DNA of 34,798 bases from assembly GCF_017307055.1 (NCBI RefSeq), contig NZ_JAFLEQ010000008.1, forward strand, positions 85,025 to 119,822. Reading direction: 5' to 3'. Positions 9,958-22,400 of the stretch are shown one piece after another (position 1 is the stretch's first letter; every line of letters begins with the position of its first letter). Source of the stretch: Corynebacterium mendelii (lineage in GTDB: Bacteria; Actinomycetota; Actinomycetes; Mycobacteriales; Mycobacteriaceae). Position numbers and translations under genes: made by a program. The notes under the pieces are model-generated. The model did no database searches and had not been told where the DNA came from. It saw nothing but the letters and a program-made list of their open reading frames with translations.

Positions 9958-10701
9958 ATGTCCAACAGCAAGGAAGAACCGGACAAACTCCCCATTGGTC
10001 AACGCCGTGCCGCCATGCGGGATCACCTTCGCGCATGCGGTGTCAACGGTGCGCTCGCCGCGTGGGGTGATGATGAAGAAGGTGATGATGAAGAAGACGT
10101 CACCGTCTACCCCGCGGATCCGGAGACACAGCGTGTCCGCTGGTTTCTGCGCAAAACATACCCCGGCAATGACAGCGGGAAGAATTATCTTTTCATCGGC
10201 ATGAATCCGTCAACGGCGACGGATTTGGACGATGGCAATGATGCCACGACAGAGAAGATTCTGAGTCATTTCCGCCCGCATGCCCGGTCGATTGCCATCG
10301 TGAATCTGTTTTCCTTCGTCTGCACCAAGTCCGGGGAGATGGCGGACCTGCTGCGGAAGGAGGAACCTGCCGTCAGGGAATTCACAGAGCTTTCCACCGA
10401 AGGTCTGGGAAAGCTGCTTGATGCCGTGCTCCCGACAATCGATGTGGTGGTGCCCATGTGGGGAACAGCCCGGGGTGAGGACCATGCGTGGAAGCGGCAA
10501 GCCGCACAGGCTGCCCTGGAAAAAATCCGACAGTGGAAAGAAGCCCCCAGCCACCGGGAGGTGTTGTATTTCAGGCCCACCTACCCGACCCACCCCCAGT
10601 ACTGGAGCGGCATCAATTCCGGAAACATCCGCAGTTGTTTTCCGGAAGCCAACCTGGATGAGCTGGAAAAAGATGCCGGGGGCGACAGCGGCCGGGACTG
10701 A
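9958..10701 (+). CDS. DUF1643 domain protein
   Basis: The ATG at 9958 follows a strong AGGAGG, giving 247 residues. Residues about 60-235 match the DUF1643 pattern: RVRWFLRKTYPG, then YLFIGMNPSTATDLDDGNDATTEK-like core, then SIAIVNLFSF and a conserved VVPMWGTARGEDH segment. The family is widespread in phages, mobile regions and bacterial genomes and has no established biochemical function. An acidic stretch, GDDEEGDDEED at about residues 37-47, is encoded by a perfect 15-bp tandem repeat. The gene is convergent with the permease at 10798. Confidence 0.8.
   Translation: MSNSKEEPDKLPIGQRRAAMRDHLRACGVNGALAAWGDDEEGDDEEDVTVYPADPETQRVRWFLRKTYPGNDSGKNYLFIGMNPSTATDLDDGNDATTEKILSHFRPHARSIAIVNLFSFVCTKSGEMADLLRKEEPAVREFTELSTEGLGKLLDAVLPTIDVVVPMWGTARGEDHAWKRQAAQAALEKIRQWKEAPSHREVLYFRPTYPTHPQYWSGINSGNIRSCFPEANLDELEKDAGGDSGRD
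10066..10095 (+). repeat. Two perfect 15-bp tandem copies inside the DUF1643 gene
   Basis: GGTGATGATGAAGAA occurs twice head to tail (10066-10080 and 10081-10095), encoding GDDEE twice. The unit is a multiple of three, so copy-number change would keep the frame. Confidence 0.9.
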
Positions 10702-10797
10702 TCAACCGCGGCCACGGTCCCAACACTGCCCATGGTTGTTGCCGGTACCGGTTGAACGGAGCATCCCACCCGGTACTCATCGGCTTTTTCGCGCAGG

Positions 10798-11661
10798 CTA
10801 GCCGGACTGTGCGGCCCCCAGCATGGACAGCTTCACCGCAGAGACCACCATTCCGGCGATTGCGGCAATCATGAGAATCCATCCGGCGCCGGTGACCGCG
10901 AAGGATTCATCCAGCACAACATAGCCCAGGCCGAAGGCCAGCATCGGTTCCACAATGGTCATGGCGGGAAGTGAGTGTTTCAGCGCCCCGGCGTTGAAGG
11001 AGGACTGCTGCACGATGGTGCCGATCACCGCCCCGGCGATCAACGCCCAAAATTCCCACGACAGCATCATCTGCACCACCCCGTCATGCACCAGATTGTC
11101 GGTGACTGCTTTCGACAGCAGGGCCACATAGCCGTAGATACCGCCGGTCACTGTCCCCAATATGATGGCTTTGCGCCGCCTGAACTGGGTGTGCGCCCAC
11201 CGGTCCAGGGCAAACAGCACCACGATGCCAATCCCCAGTGCCGGTATCCACCGTGACAGCGGCGGGTGGATGGTCCCGGGATTGGGCCGGCCCAACAGCA
11301 CCACCGCCGCCACAGCCAGTGACAGCAGCAGCGCCCAGGTGGTTTCCGCCCGGGAGATTTTCCTTCCCTCCGCCCACGCCGACATCGGCAGGGTGAACAC
11401 AAGAGACAGCACCAGCATCGGCTGGACCACCAGAAGAGTGCCGAAACCCAGGGCCACCACCTGCAGGGCGTAGCCTGAAAGCGCCAGAAACGTTCCGGCC
11501 CACCAGATGGGTTGACCGGCCATCGCCCGGGCCGCCGCGCCCGAGCTTTTTTCTTTTTTGACCTCTACGCGCCCGGCGACCCGGTGGCGGACCACTGTTC
11601 CCCATGCGATTGTCAACGAGGACAGCAGCCCGAATCCGGCGGCGATTACATTGCTGTGCAT
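10798..11661 (-). CDS. DMT (drug/metabolite transporter)-like membrane protein
   Basis: Starting at the ATG at 11661 gives 287 residues beginning MHSNVIAAGFGLLSSLTIAWG, which is directly a membrane segment. The longer frame to 11853 would add 64 polar residues and is less likely. About nine to ten hydrophobic helices are seen, with a basic cytoplasmic loop (VRHRVAGRVEVKKEK) after the first. The repeated half pattern (LVVQPMLVLSLVFTLP and TIVEPMLAFGLGYVVLDE) resembles the EamA/DMT superfamily. The substrate cannot be told. It is divergent from lysC with a shared 227-bp upstream region. Confidence 0.75.
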   Translation of the reverse strand: MHSNVIAAGFGLLSSLTIAWGTVVRHRVAGRVEVKKEKSSGAAARAMAGQPIWWAGTFLALSGYALQVVALGFGTLLVVQPMLVLSLVFTLPMSAWAEGRKISRAETTWALLLSLAVAAVVLLGRPNPGTIHPPLSRWIPALGIGIVVLFALDRWAHTQFRRRKAIILGTVTGGIYGYVALLSKAVTDNLVHDGVVQMMLSWEFWALIAGAVIGTIVQQSSFNAGALKHSLPAMTIVEPMLAFGLGYVVLDESFAVTGAGWILMIAAIAGMVVSAVKLSMLGAAQSG

Positions 11662-11840
11662 TGCGCACGAGTCTATCGCCACCCCAGTTGTGCTGCAGTG
11701 TGCGGCCCGGGAAAACCGGGGCAGGACACCTGCCGGGCACGGCTGCCGCAGGCCCCGGGAAAGACACGGGGGCCGGGATGCGGGGTGCGGGTGAAAAGCA
11801 CTTCCACCAGGCGTGTCGGCGACTGGTGTCGGCAATCGGC

Positions 11841-11846
11841 TAATAT
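11841..11846 (+). promoter_or_regulatory. Candidate -10 box of lysC
   Basis: TAATAT, one base from consensus, lies 42 bp before the lysC GTG. A second candidate, TATCAT at 11848, overlaps the expected start. No clear -35 is seen. Confidence 0.5.
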
Positions 11847-11888
11847 CTATCATGCGACCGTATCCCCCTAGCGAAAGGTGGCCTCACC

Positions 11889-13154
11889 GTGGCCCTGGTT
11901 GTACAGAAATACGGCGGTTCCTCCCTGGAAAGCGCCGAACGCATCCGTCGGGTAGCCGAACGAATCGTCGCCACCAAAAAGCAGGGCAACGATGTGGTGG
12001 TGGTGTGCTCGGCCATGGGTGATACCACCGATGAGCTTCTTGATCTGGCCGCCCAGGTCAACCCGGTGCCCCCGGCCCGGGAACTGGATATGCTTCTCAC
12101 CGCCGGTGAACGCATGTCGAATGCTCTGGTGGCCATGGCCATTGAGTCTTTCGGTGCTTCGGCCCGCAGTTTCACCGGTTCCCAGGCCGGTGTGCTGACC
12201 ACCGAGCGCCACGGTAACGCCCGTATCGTCGATGTGACCCCGGGCCGGGTGAAAGAAGCCCTGGAAGAAGGGTCGATCTGTCTGGTCGCCGGTTTCCAGG
12301 GGGTCAACAAGGAATCCCGGGATGTCACCACACTGGGGCGGGGTGGCTCTGATACGACAGCTGTCGCCCTGGCTGCTGCACTGGATGCGGATGTCTGCGA
12401 AATCTATTCCGATGTTGACGGTGTCTACACCGCTGATCCGCGGATTGTGTCCAATGCCCGGAAACTCGACCAGCTGAGTTTCGAGGAAATGCTCGAACTG
12501 GCGGCGGTCGGATCGAAAATTCTTGTCCTGCGCAGTGTGGAATACGCCCGCGCTTTCGGCGTGCCTTTGAGGGTGCGTTCGTCCTACAGCAACGACCCCG
12601 GCACCCTGGTTGCCGGTTCAATGGAGGATATCCCCGTGGAAGAAGCAGTACTGACCGGTGTCGCAACAGATGTGACCGAAGCAAAGATCAGTGTCATCGG
12701 TATCCCCGATAATCCGGGTGAGGCCGCCCGTATCTTCAGGGTGCTGGCGGACGCGGAGATCAACATCGACATGGTGGTGCAGAACATCTCCTCGATCAAG
12801 GACAACAAAACCGACATCACCTTCACCTGCCCGCGGGCCAACGGGCCGCACGCGATGGAGCTGCTGAAAAAACTGCAGGCCGAAGGGGTGGCCGAGAATG
12901 TGCTCTACGACGACCAGATCGGAAAAGTCTCCCTGGTCGGCGCCGGCATGAAATCACATCCCGGTGTCACCGCCACTTTCTGTGAGGCACTGCGCGATGC
13001 GGGCATCAATATCGAGATGATCTCCACCTCTGAGATCAGGATTTCCGTGGTGCTGCGCGAATCCGATGTTGCGGCAGCCACCAGAGCCATCCACGATGCT
13101 TTTGAACTCGGCGGCGATACGGAAGCCACCGTCTACGCCGGAACCGGCCGCTAG
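11889..13154 (+). CDS. lysC: Aspartokinase, alpha subunit
   Basis: It phosphorylates L-aspartate, the first step to lysine, threonine, methionine and diaminopimelate, in the cytosol. At 421 residues it has exactly the C. glutamicum LysC length and nearly the same sequence from [19 protein letters not shown] to VYAGTGR. The start is a GTG at 11889 behind GAAAGGTGG. The kinase domain (1-245) carries KYGG at 7-10 and GRGGSDTTA at 150-158. Two ACT domains follow. Residues A279, S301 and T311, known feedback-inhibition positions in C. glutamicum, are the wild-type ones here. An internal beta-subunit start lies at 12636. asd is 459 bp downstream rather than directly adjacent. Confidence 0.97.
   Translation: MALVVQKYGGSSLESAERIRRVAERIVATKKQGNDVVVVCSAMGDTTDELLDLAAQVNPVPPARELDMLLTAGERMSNALVAMAIESFGASARSFTGSQAGVLTTERHGNARIVDVTPGRVKEALEEGSICLVAGFQGVNKESRDVTTLGRGGSDTTAVALAAALDADVCEIYSDVDGVYTADPRIVSNARKLDQLSFEEMLELAAVGSKILVLRSVEYARAFGVPLRVRSSYSNDPGTLVAGSMEDIPVEEAVLTGVATDVTEAKISVIGIPDNPGEAARIFRVLADAEINIDMVVQNISSIKDNKTDITFTCPRANGPHAMELLKKLQAEGVAENVLYDDQIGKVSLVGAGMKSHPGVTATFCEALRDAGINIEMISTSEIRISVVLRESDVAAATRAIHDAFELGGDTEATVYAGTGR
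12636..13154 (+). CDS. Aspartokinase beta subunit (internal in-frame start)
   Basis: In C. glutamicum the same gene also makes a 172-residue beta chain containing the ACT domains, forming an alpha2beta2 enzyme. Here the equivalent GTG is codon 250 ([11 protein letters not shown]), leaving 172 residues. A TGGAGGA at 12622-12628 lies seven bases before it, a good internal ribosome site. Confidence 0.8.
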   Translation: MEEAVLTGVATDVTEAKISVIGIPDNPGEAARIFRVLADAEINIDMVVQNISSIKDNKTDITFTCPRANGPHAMELLKKLQAEGVAENVLYDDQIGKVSLVGAGMKSHPGVTATFCEALRDAGINIEMISTSEIRISVVLRESDVAAATRAIHDAFELGGDTEATVYAGTGR

Positions 13155-14645
<1,491 letters not shown>

Positions 14646-14825
14646 CAAAAACACCGGCCGCCCCGGCAGAGGACTCGCGGTTTTTCTCCGCACAGCAGTT
14701 TTTGCGGGACCCACCACCGCACCCCATTTGTGTCATGTGACATAAAATCTCTGTGGGGGTCTCCAAACAAACCAGGGTCCGGCACAAGCGGTGACCGGTC
14801 CCCGGCATGGTCTTCACACATGACA

Positions 14826-14889
14826 GGCGCCACCGGGTGGCCTGCGAGACAAAAAGTCGCAGGGTCCACCCGGTGGCGCCATCTTTTTT
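14826..14889 (+). terminator. Strong intrinsic terminator downstream of asd
   Basis: Arms at 14826-14847 and 14857-14880 form a 15-bp perfect stem (GGCGCCACCGGGTGG) plus a 6-bp CTGCGA extension across a 2-nt bulge. A T6 run follows. It begins 180 bp after the asd stop. Confidence 0.85.
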
Positions 14890-15016
14890 CCCACCCCGCC
14901 CCGCTGGGCCGGGCCGCTGTTATCTGCCCTGTCTGTCACACATCCCACAGGTGAAGAAAACACCGGGGCCTGTGGCACACCCTCCCCGCTCAAGGCCACC
15001 GGGATAGTGTCTACCG

Positions 15017-15057
15017 CACCCACCCACCCGTGATCTGGTGGGCGGGTGATTTTTTTT
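15017..15057 (+). terminator. Second rightward intrinsic terminator
   Basis: CACCCACCCACC (15017-15028) pairs with GGTGGGCGGGTG (15037-15048), with one A-C mismatch, and eight T follow. No annotated gene lies between it and the first terminator, so it is either a backup for asd or ends a short untranslated transcript. Confidence 0.75.
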
Positions 15058-16472
15058 AAGCGCCAAAGTGCCGGTGGTGTCCCCGATGGCCCCATTCCGG
15101 CCACCGCCAGCCCGGAAAAACCGGGACAACCCACCGCCGGCTGCCGCCAGCGGTATCGCTGTGGTGTCCCGGGCAGCAGCTGTTGGCGCCAGTGGAAACC
15201 CCGGTGGGGCAGCACCACCGGCCCACCAGACTGGCCATTCGTTGTGCCAGGTTGCTTCAGCCCCCGGGGGAAGCAACACCCCAGGGCAGTCTTTCCGCCG
15301 GTCGTGGGCGCCGGTAAGAACGCTCTCAGCAACGGGCGGGACACGCCCGCTGCGACAAAGGCATGCACCGGCCACGGGATGGGCTGCACAGCTGTGGCGA
15401 TCAAGCGTCACCCGACCTGGATTTTTTACTCTTCCAGACGCCTGCGCCCGGGCGCGGGCGGGGCGAATATCCCCGTCAACCGCGGCCACGTTCCGGCCCT
15501 CCGGAAGGGCGGCCACTGGGCCACTGACCCCTAAAAGGGGTAGGTGTTACTTTGCGCCAAGGGGATTCTCAGGAAAAAGAGGGGGACGTTGTGGGGGTGG
15601 TAAAAAGTCTTTATTTCGGGGGTGAAGTGTGGGGTGGTGCGGCATATGGCGGGTATTCCTCCCCCGAAAGGGAGGGTTTGGGCGGAGGTTTGATTAGTTT
15701 TGGGCAGCTACGGGTCCGAACCTTTGCTAACGCCTTTAGCCCTGTCGTTGTGTGCGGTGTGCTGGATTCGAAAATGTATCCACCACGCTGGCCGCATCTT
15801 CTGCTGTTGCTGTGTTATAGCAGCTCACGCCCTAGAGGCAGAATATGGCTAAAGGGGCTAGCCGAGCCTGTTACCGGACCGGGAAGCGCTCCGGCGCGGC
15901 CCGCCGCCTGGCTGCCATGGCCGTAATTACATGCCTGTTGGCGGGGAAAACCCTTGGCGGTGGCCCCCATCCGGACTGTTGTTCTTTTTGTGGCCAAACT
16001 AGCCGCGGGGGTGCCGGCAAATACTTTGTTATGGAAAACATACTGGTTAGACATGTTTTTTCGGGTTGGCCTTCCGGCAAAGCGCCCACTAGAGTGGGGC
16101 TTGTCAAAGAAGTCTCGGATTATCACCCAGAAAATGATTCCCGGCGGCTTCAGCCGACAAGGTCCCTCATGGGAGCGGGACCGAACAATGTGCGGGCACC
16201 CTATAAGGCCCGCCCGGATCGCAGGCGTTGTCTTGCTGGTCCGGACATAAGGAAGGAAACCCCGGCAGCGGGTCAGACAGCTGCCGAGAAACACCTGTCA
16301 CTGCCCGGCGATATACAAAGTGTCGGCCGGTGGCACGGACTGTTTTTCTCTCGCACGCCGCGAGATACGCACTTTCCGGACTTGTTCGATATACCACCGC
16401 CCCGCGGACCTGTTGGTCAATAGAACTCAGGTTAATTAATTGAGCAAGTACCTCTTGAAGGAGTGCAGCGAC
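15058..16472 (+). other. Long region upstream of the pilus locus, no convincing gene
   Basis: Up to about 15,540 the sequence is GC-rich without recognisable coding. From there base composition becomes more mixed. A small hairpin (CCTCCC/GGGAGG, 15658-15675) is visible. The frame at 15845-16423 starts with a basic then hydrophobic stretch (ARRLAAMAVITCLLAG) but continues without any family resemblance. This region probably holds the promoter and a long leader of the pilus operon. Confidence 0.5.
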
Positions 16473-19400
16473 GTGAAGCGTTTCGACCAGAAGGCCCGCC
16501 ACCGGGCCGCAGTGAGCACCCTGACGGCAGCGCCAGTCGTGCTGTTCGCTGTTTTAGCGCTGATCGCCTCTATCGCGTTCGTCGGTATTACCGCACGTGA
16601 CTCGGCTGATGCATATATTCCGGCTGATGAATACACACAAAATGGGACTGGTGGCAAGCCTAAAGTGACCGCGGTTATGACCAAGCCGAGTGTTTACAAG
16701 GAAGATGTTAAAGCTGTAGCCGGAGAAGAAAATACCTTCACAGTTGATTATGAGGGTTCCGTTACCTTCGAGGGAATCGAGAAAAACGCTGGAGGTGAGT
16801 ACACGGTCATAGCAACCGCGAGTTCTAAGGCACCTTTCATTCCTGATACCTCTCAACTCGTGGTTAATGAGCCGGAAAACAGCTCTATAGAGATCACGGA
16901 AGACGCCAAACAGTCGAACAACACCGTAAAGGTTTACAAGATATCAGGTGTCAACGACGGTACGGTATCCGTCAAATTTACCGGTACCGGAAAGTATGGC
17001 CCGGATTCTGGTGTCACCCCCAAAAAGGCAACGTTGATCTATGGCACTATTAACGGTAATTTTGTCCCCTCCAAAGATATTAGCCTCACGAAAAAAGAGG
17101 CGAAGATTTGGGAGAAAGGTAAAACCGAGCCTGAAGATAGGTTCAGTAATCCGAACGTTCAGTCCTCATGTATCGCTAATACCAAAACCAAATGGGAACT
17201 GCCTAAAGGTGGTTACCTCATGGACCTCAAATTCGCTGATCGAACCGGTGGAGGGATCAAATTCACAAAAACCGCTTCTCAGATTCTCAGCGAACCTGAT
17301 GAGTTGAATAAAATAGAAATTTCGACTGAAGCCTTGGATAAGGCTACAGCACTCAACGATGATTCTACGAAGCCTTTCTACGGTGACGCTGACCCTATCG
17401 TGAAAGAATATCCAGATGCGAGATGGGTTGACTCAATCAACTGGAAATACAATCCGGACGTCAATACTGGTGAGGTTTGGCTAAAACCCGGAAGTACGGT
17501 TACTGTCTATCGCCAACTCACGTATACGAATTGTCCGAATGGTGAGGCGGACCGTTCGAACGCTTATATTGCGAGCCTAGAAATTGGTAAAAATGCCGTC
17601 CCGATCGGCGATGCTGCCCAAACTTCAATTGTCACTCAGGGAAAATATGAAAAGCCAAAGGCGTGTGAAGACCTCTCCTTTATAGAGGGCGGGGAGTCTG
17701 ATAAAGGGCCGATAAATCCAGGGGGTAATCACTACGGCCAACTTATCTCTGACCCTGACAACGATAATACCTTCATTAGAAAAAATTTAGGACTCCTGAC
17801 AAAAAAATCTGATGCAATTGCCGAGTCGGATAAAACTTGGCTGAAAGGCAAGATCTTCTACTTAGAAGATCACGGTCAAACAGATACGCTTAAATACATT
17901 GACCTTTCCGACCCGAGGCACCCACAAGTAGAGTACTCCTCGGAGCAGCCCAGCGTTAAAGAAGGGACTCTTGGCGGCGAAAATAAAAACATACCTCTAG
18001 CGATTGATGGCAACATTGCGTTTGATAAAGACGGAGTGCTGTGGACCTTTGCACACAAAGGAAACGAACTTTATCTGTTTTCTATGAATGTTGCCGAGAA
18101 CGCAACTTCGTGGAAAAGCCACGGACATGTTGCAGGCGCGGGAGGTGGTATTTCCGCTGGAGCGAATGGAAGATACGGTGCCAAAGATTTAGTTTTCAAC
18201 GAGCAAGGTGATCTCTACTGGGTTCATGCGCCTCAAGGTAGTAAATCCGCTATCTACAAGATACCTGGTGAGAAGGTTCGCAAAGCCGACGAAGATACTG
18301 TTTTCCGGCGTGCAAATTCCGTGTGGAAGGGCGATATCGAGTCTTTCGGCGATATTGTCATGAAAGGCGGCGCGGAGCAAAATGACAGGATTTACGGCCT
18401 GGCGTGGGGTCCGGACGGTAAACTATATGCTGGGTCCTCGACGGGTAACTTATACCGGCTGGAGGGGCTAGATACCTCATCTCAAGAGGTCAGCGCCTAC
18501 AAAATGACGCAAAAGAAGGCCGAGAAAAACCAACGAAACTTTTACGCTATTGGTGACATGAGTTCGTGTTCTTTTGGCACGCCAAAAGAACCAACCCAAA
18601 CAGAGTTCCGAGTAGAGAAGCGAGCAGTCGATCCTAAAGATGGGTCCGTAGGAAAACCCGGAACACAAGACAAACCAGTTTCAACTGTTAAAAATAAAGT
18701 TGATTTCACTAATGGTAATCAGGGCACAGTGAGGTTCGTCGTTACTGTCAGCAACGTAGGCAATAAAGCTGGAACGCCCGGTAGCCTTACTGATACTGTG
18801 ACTATTCCCAACGGCTTTGAAGCTATTGGTTATAGGGTTACTAAAAATGGTTCCGTCACTACTGAAGGGACTCCGGCCGGTACTAGATTTAAAATTCCAT
18901 TGGAAAAAGAAGGAAACAATTCCGGGGAACTAAAACCGCAAGAGTCCGTTGACTATTCGATTGCGTTGGACCTGAAGATCACTGATCTTCAAGTAGTGAA
19001 AGAAGAAAACAAACTTGAATGCTCTGAAACTGATACCAGCGGTGGGGCCGGATTCTTCAACCATGTTGATTTAGAGGGTGAAAACGAAAGTCAAAAATAC
19101 GACAATGACGCCTGCGTGCCCGGTAAAATCCCCCCTACCGCGCAGCTTAAACTGGTAAAGAAAATTGTTGACCACGAAGGTAAAGTTGTGGCTACGGGTG
19201 AAGGCGACGCCACCGCGTTCCATCTTGCTGCATCGAGCATAGGTGATCCTTCGAACAGCGGTGGCGGTGGTGCAGACAGTAATAGGCAAAGCATCACAGC
19301 CGGCGTGAGCGCTGGAATCAGTGGCGATGGGAAGGCCCCGGTCGAGAAAGAGTTCGCGACGGTAGCGGTAGGGCGATATCAACTTTCTGAAACTGTTGCT

Positions 19401-22400
19401 GATAATCAAAGCGAAAAAGCTAAAAAGTACCGCCCATTCAAGAACTGGGCTTGTAAAAACGACGGAAAAGTACTTACGGTCGGTGCAAACGGGATTGTTG
19501 ACGTACCTGAAGGCGGCAAAGTTGCTTGTGAGATAGTGAACGCTGCATCTCAGGTAAAAATTCAGAAGTTCGCGTTTAATCCAACTGAGAAGAGTTTGGT
19601 TCACCTTGGCGACAAAACAGCTGGGCACGCTGGTAAAATAGTTTATTTGGATGGCCCCCATAAATCCGGTGTGCTGGAATACCTGATCGTAGTTGACAGC
19701 CTCAATACGACGACCGTTCCTGATACCAATATACCAACCGCTATAAATACTGGTGCAATTCGTGAACGCTTCGAGCTACCGGATGGTCTGCTTTGGGATT
19801 ATGAAACAAACGACAAAGGCGAATTGGATAAAGATTCTCCCTTAAAAGCAACTGTGACAATTGCGGGTCGTATTCCCGAATCGACTAAGGTATCGTTCCC
19901 GCGAATCAGAGGAGTTGGCGAGTCTTTGTGGGACGAATCGAACAAGGAACTCACGTTTACAGAAAAACAACTTAAAGCTGAGAGCGGTGTCACCTTAACC
20001 CCGGGCATCCAGGGCTTGAAGAAAGGACAGTTCGTCAAATTTAAAGTTACTATTCCGGTGCGGGCCGACGATTCGGATCCTGATGAAGGGGGCCTGACGA
20101 AGTTTGATAAAAACGCCGCAAGGCTTGGAAAATGCACAATTGACGGAGCCAGTGAAACAAAGGGACAGAACGACACAAAAGTCGTTTCCGACGATTCCTC
20201 CGGCGTGATTAATACTGTATATTTGTTCGACGAGAACGAAAACTACAGCCCGAACTGGCGAAAAGATAACGTGGCCTGTGTGCCGGTTAGGTTAAAGAAA
20301 CCTTATATCCGGAAAAATGCTTTTGTTCCAGAAGATGGCCTTCCTCACGTCGGTCAGGCTGTGGAGCTCACCAAAACTAGTGGTGAGAAGCCCGAGTTTA
20401 GAAATACCCTCGTTTACAGCATCGACGTGACCTGGGGTGAGGAAGACGATTCTGGAACTCTCACTACCGGTAAAGTCATCGATAAGTTCACAATGCCCGA
20501 CGGTCTGGTACCAATTTTGGACGGTGAAGGCGCACTCGCCGAAGCCGGAAAAGTAACGGTTAGTATCGCCAAGTTGCCGACTGGAGTTGTGGTTTCCGGT
20601 TGGAGTGAAGGTGAACTCGCGAACGGGAAGTCATTCTCATTGGCACAAACTGACGACGGCCGTTGGAAACTAGATGAGGAACTCACAGCCTCCATCAAAA
20701 ATCTCCCCGCTAATGCGCCTGTTCAGTTCAAGGTCGAAATTCCGGTTGCTGCCGACATGAGTCCCTCGAATCCCGAGGACACACAATCGATCAGCAAATA
20801 TGAATCCAAAAAATTTGACCTTGCGGAGTGCATGTACGCGTCCGATGAAAATATTCAAGATGGTCAAAATAAAATCATCAATGACTATGCCAAAGGTGTC
20901 ATTAACGAAGTAGTTCTCGAAAATGAAGATCAACACTATGTCGTGCAAAAAGGTATTGAGGAACTTTGGAGGAAGGATAATGTCGCCTGTATTCCAGTCC
21001 GTTTGCCCGGTCAATGGAGCGTAGAGAAAGAAGCGGAAACTTTCGCGGTTGACGAAAACGATGTAGCGAAACTTGGTTGGGAAAACGAAGGCACTCCCGT
21101 TAAGATTGCCCGTGAAGGAAATACGGGTAAGGCGACTGCTGTTTATCGCATAACCTTGGAAAATAACGGCGTCAATGAACAGCCGTTCCCCGGTCTTACT
21201 GATGAATTTGTGATTCCCCCGGGGGCAACAGTTGATCCCGGAAGTGTTGAGATCACAGAAGTCGACGCTAATGGCAACCCCGTTGAGGCATCGGATCTCG
21301 TGAATGGTATCTCGAAAACGGTGGATGCATCAACGCTTAAAATTGTTCTACAGCCGAGAGAAGAACGGAAGATTCCGGCGGCTTCGAATAGTGAAGGAAG
21401 CGAATCCACGATTCCGGGAAATGGAAGCAGCCAGGATGAGAACAAGGTCTATTTCAAGGTGGCGGTTCCTGTCACAATTGAACTGAATTCCGAAGAGTGG
21501 CAACAAAATAACCAACTTGCCTGCCAGGAGGGGTCCGAGGGGTCTTACACCGGAGGCTTGCCGAACAAGGTGACCCTCAATGGCGGGGAGCAAGACGACA
21601 CTTCATGGGCTTGTGTTCCGCTTGAAGGGGACTGGAAGATTAGAAAGCTTGCAAAAGCTGCGGGAGAAACCAAGGAGGATGGCTCTAGGAAAGTTGTTTG
21701 GAAAAAAGTGGGAGATACCGCCGACAATAACGCGCAAGGGTTGACTGCCACTTACCTTATTGAACTCACCAATACTACCGGTAGGAAACAAACCGAAACC
21801 CCGTCTTTCGTTGACTATGCGGGGGCCTCGTTCCTGACCGAGGAGCAGAAGGACAGCGACGGCTTGCCGGATCCCGGTGTGCAAACACCTAAGGTCACTA
21901 TGACGATGGTGTACCTAGGAGCGGACAAGTCCGCCGAAGGCGGGAAGTATGTAGTTGGTAGTGCTACGGAAGGCGAGACTGTATTTGCTAAGCACACCGT
22001 TCCGTCCCAGCTAGAAACTATTGGCTCCGGTGAAAGCGTCTTCTTCAGAGTCGTGCTCACTTACACAGCAGCGAAAACTGAAGCTATAACAGATGTGATT
22101 CATGACACCTGTCAAGAAAACCAAAAGGTTACCGCGAAAAATTTGGGAATCAAGAACACGGTTACGATGGAAAACGACTTCGACGGCGAAAGTAATAACA
22201 CCGCCTGCCTCCCAGTGACACCTGGTCGTAAGGTTCTTATTCAGAAGACTGACGCGAACGGGACGGTACTCTCAGCGAACGTAACTGAGTCGATGCAGTT
22301 CGTGATCTGCCCCGCCGACGCTATGCCGCAGGATTCGACAATCTGCAAAGAAGCCGACCGGATTGACGTCGGACTTGTGGATACAAACGGTCAAAATGGG

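Noticed and set aside
11662..11853. 64-codon N-terminal extension of the DMT-like permease
   Set aside because: Polar, Pro/Arg-rich, overlaps the lysC promoter area; the ATG at 11661 begins directly at a membrane segment.
15046..15625. Overlapping frames of 162 and 185 codons after the second terminator
   Set aside because: Low-complexity Pro/Ala/Arg products in competing frames with no recognisable motif.
16440..16472. TTG start for the giant adhesin
   Set aside because: The GTG at 16473 has a well-placed GAAGGAG, part of which would lie inside the coding region if TTG were used.
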